DNA of 8,014 bases from positions 1 to 8,014 of the forward strand of contig JAGGRU010000341.1 of assembly GCA_021159425.1 (NCBI GenBank), written 5' to 3'. Below are positions 7,600-8,014 of the stretch, in pieces. This DNA comes from Sulfurovum sp. GTDB lineage: Bacteria > Campylobacterota > Campylobacteria > Campylobacterales > Sulfurovaceae. The notes below the pieces were generated by a model, which made no database searches, was not told where the DNA came from, and was given only the letters and a program-made list of their open reading frames with translations. Within the stretch, counting starts at the first letter, position 1. Each line of letters begins with the position of its first letter. The position numbers were made by a program, and so were the translations under genes.

Positions 7600-7623
7600 G
7601 AAACGGGGTTAGACCCCATTTCT
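7599..7623. repeat. 25-bp imperfect palindrome between convergent genes (REP-like and/or weak bidirectional terminator)
   Basis: The left arm AGAAA-C-GGGGT (7599-7609) and right arm ACCCC-A-TTTCT (7613-7623) pair perfectly except for one C/A mismatch in the middle. The loop is TAG. The GC core stands out in an AT-rich region. It starts at the last base of the ATPase stop codon and ends 11 nt before the pyrE stop, so it could end transcription from both sides. Neither side has a long T tract, so intrinsic termination would be weak. A GGGGT/ACCCC hairpin with a short loop also resembles palindromes found near REP-associated transposases. That link is from memory and untested here. Confidence 0.6.
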
Positions 7624-7634
7624 AAAAGGAGTCA

Positions 7635-8014
7635 TTAGCTTTTACTTCCAGGTTTAATAGCTGTACTCCCCTCTTTACACATAGGGCAATCTTCCGGAGT
7701 ATACATTTCAAAAGAGAAGTCATCCAGTGCAAAAAGAGGTATATTATTTGGTAGGCTGCATTCAGCTTTTGCTTTATTGTTTCCCCCCACACGTTTACAA
7801 AAACCTCTATTAGCGAGTGATGCAAAGGCAACAACTTCGGCACCTAAAGCTTCTATAGCTTGCGCAGCCTTTAATGCAGAACCACCCGTTGTGATGATGT
7901 CTTCACAAATAATGATCTTTTCACCTTTCGCTACTTCAAAACCACGGCGAAGTTCCATGCCTCCCTCTTTTTTTTCAACAAAAATAGAACGAACATCAAG
8001 TGAACGGGCAAGTT
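7635..8014 (-). CDS. pyrE: Orotate phosphoribosyltransferase, C-terminal part (start lies beyond the window)
   Basis: This enzyme joins orotate and PRPP to make orotidine 5'-monophosphate in pyrimidine synthesis, in the cytoplasm. The frame is open from the window edge to a TAA at 7637-7635, giving about 125 residues of a protein that is usually near 200. It starts in the 'ARSLDVRSIFVEKKEGG' region. Next is 'MELRRGFEVAKGEKI', then the PRPP-binding motif ICEDIITTGGS (about 7886-7918). The C-terminus has 'EDCPMCKEG' and ends in KPGSKS. From memory, that CPxCK...KPGS ending marks the Thermus-type PyrE family, which is also found in Campylobacterota. An internal ATG at 7958 is in frame, but homology-like sequence continues upstream of it, so it is not the start. 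The gene converges on the ATPase gene across a 35-nt gap. There is no sign of a link to the secretion operon. Confidence 0.92.
   Translation of the reverse strand, partial: LARSLDVRSIFVEKKEGGMELRRGFEVAKGEKIIICEDIITTGGSALKAAQAIEALGAEVVAFASLANRGFCKRVGGNNKAKAECSLPNNIPLFALDDFSFEMYTPEDCPMCKEGSTAIKPGSKS

Noticed and set aside
7624..7632. Shine-Dalgarno-like AAAAGGAG on the plus strand
   Set aside because: No start codon or open frame follows on the plus strand; the downstream sequence is the antisense of pyrE.
7622..7843. Alternative minus-strand frame of 73 residues within pyrE
   Set aside because: It overlaps the strongly recognised pyrE frame on the same strand and has no family-like features.
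7968..7975. Run of eight T (A on the coding strand) inside pyrE, considered as a phase-variable tract
   Set aside because: The reading frame is intact, the tract encodes a Glu-Lys-Lys stretch that fits the family, and a housekeeping enzyme is an unlikely phase-variable gene.

Overview
The window is AT-rich and densely coded, with bacterial gene structure. Codon use, the short Shine-Dalgarno sites, an extended -10 promoter without a clear -35, and a prepilin with Ala rather than Gly before the cleavage site all suggest a Campylobacterota (epsilonproteobacterial) genome of the Sulfurimonas/Sulfurovum kind. This assignment is inferred from style and was not tested by a database search.

Positions 1-5211 hold a tightly packed plus-strand operon for a type II secretion system (T2SS). 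First comes the 3' end of an unidentified gene (1-231), followed by gspC (inner-membrane/periplasmic clamp with a PDZ domain), gspD (outer-membrane secretin), gspE (cytoplasmic assembly ATPase with its tetracysteine zinc motif) and a minor-pseudopilin-like gene with an unusual lysine-rich tail. Adjacent genes overlap by 17, 14 and 1 nt or are 2 nt apart, so translational coupling is likely. Together the products would make the outer-membrane gate (GspD), its link to the inner-membrane platform (GspC), the motor (GspE) and one pseudopilus subunit. GspF, the major pseudopilin GspG, GspL/M and the prepilin peptidase are not in the window.

Positions 5212-5268 are a short intergenic gap with a plausible extended -10 promoter. 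It drives a separate 776-residue HerA/FtsK-superfamily ATPase gene (5269-7599) of unknown function, with a C-terminal glycine-rich hydrophobic stretch and coiled coils.

A 25-bp imperfect palindrome (7599-7623) starts in the last base of that gene's stop codon and lies between it and the convergent, 5'-truncated pyrE (orotate phosphoribosyltransferase) on the minus strand (7635 to the window end). No RNA genes, CRISPR arrays, insertion sequences or complete mobile elements were seen. The strongest candidates for something undescribed are the HerA-like ATPase, the lysine-rich pseudopilin tail and the REP-like palindrome. The rest is a fairly conventional T2SS cluster.
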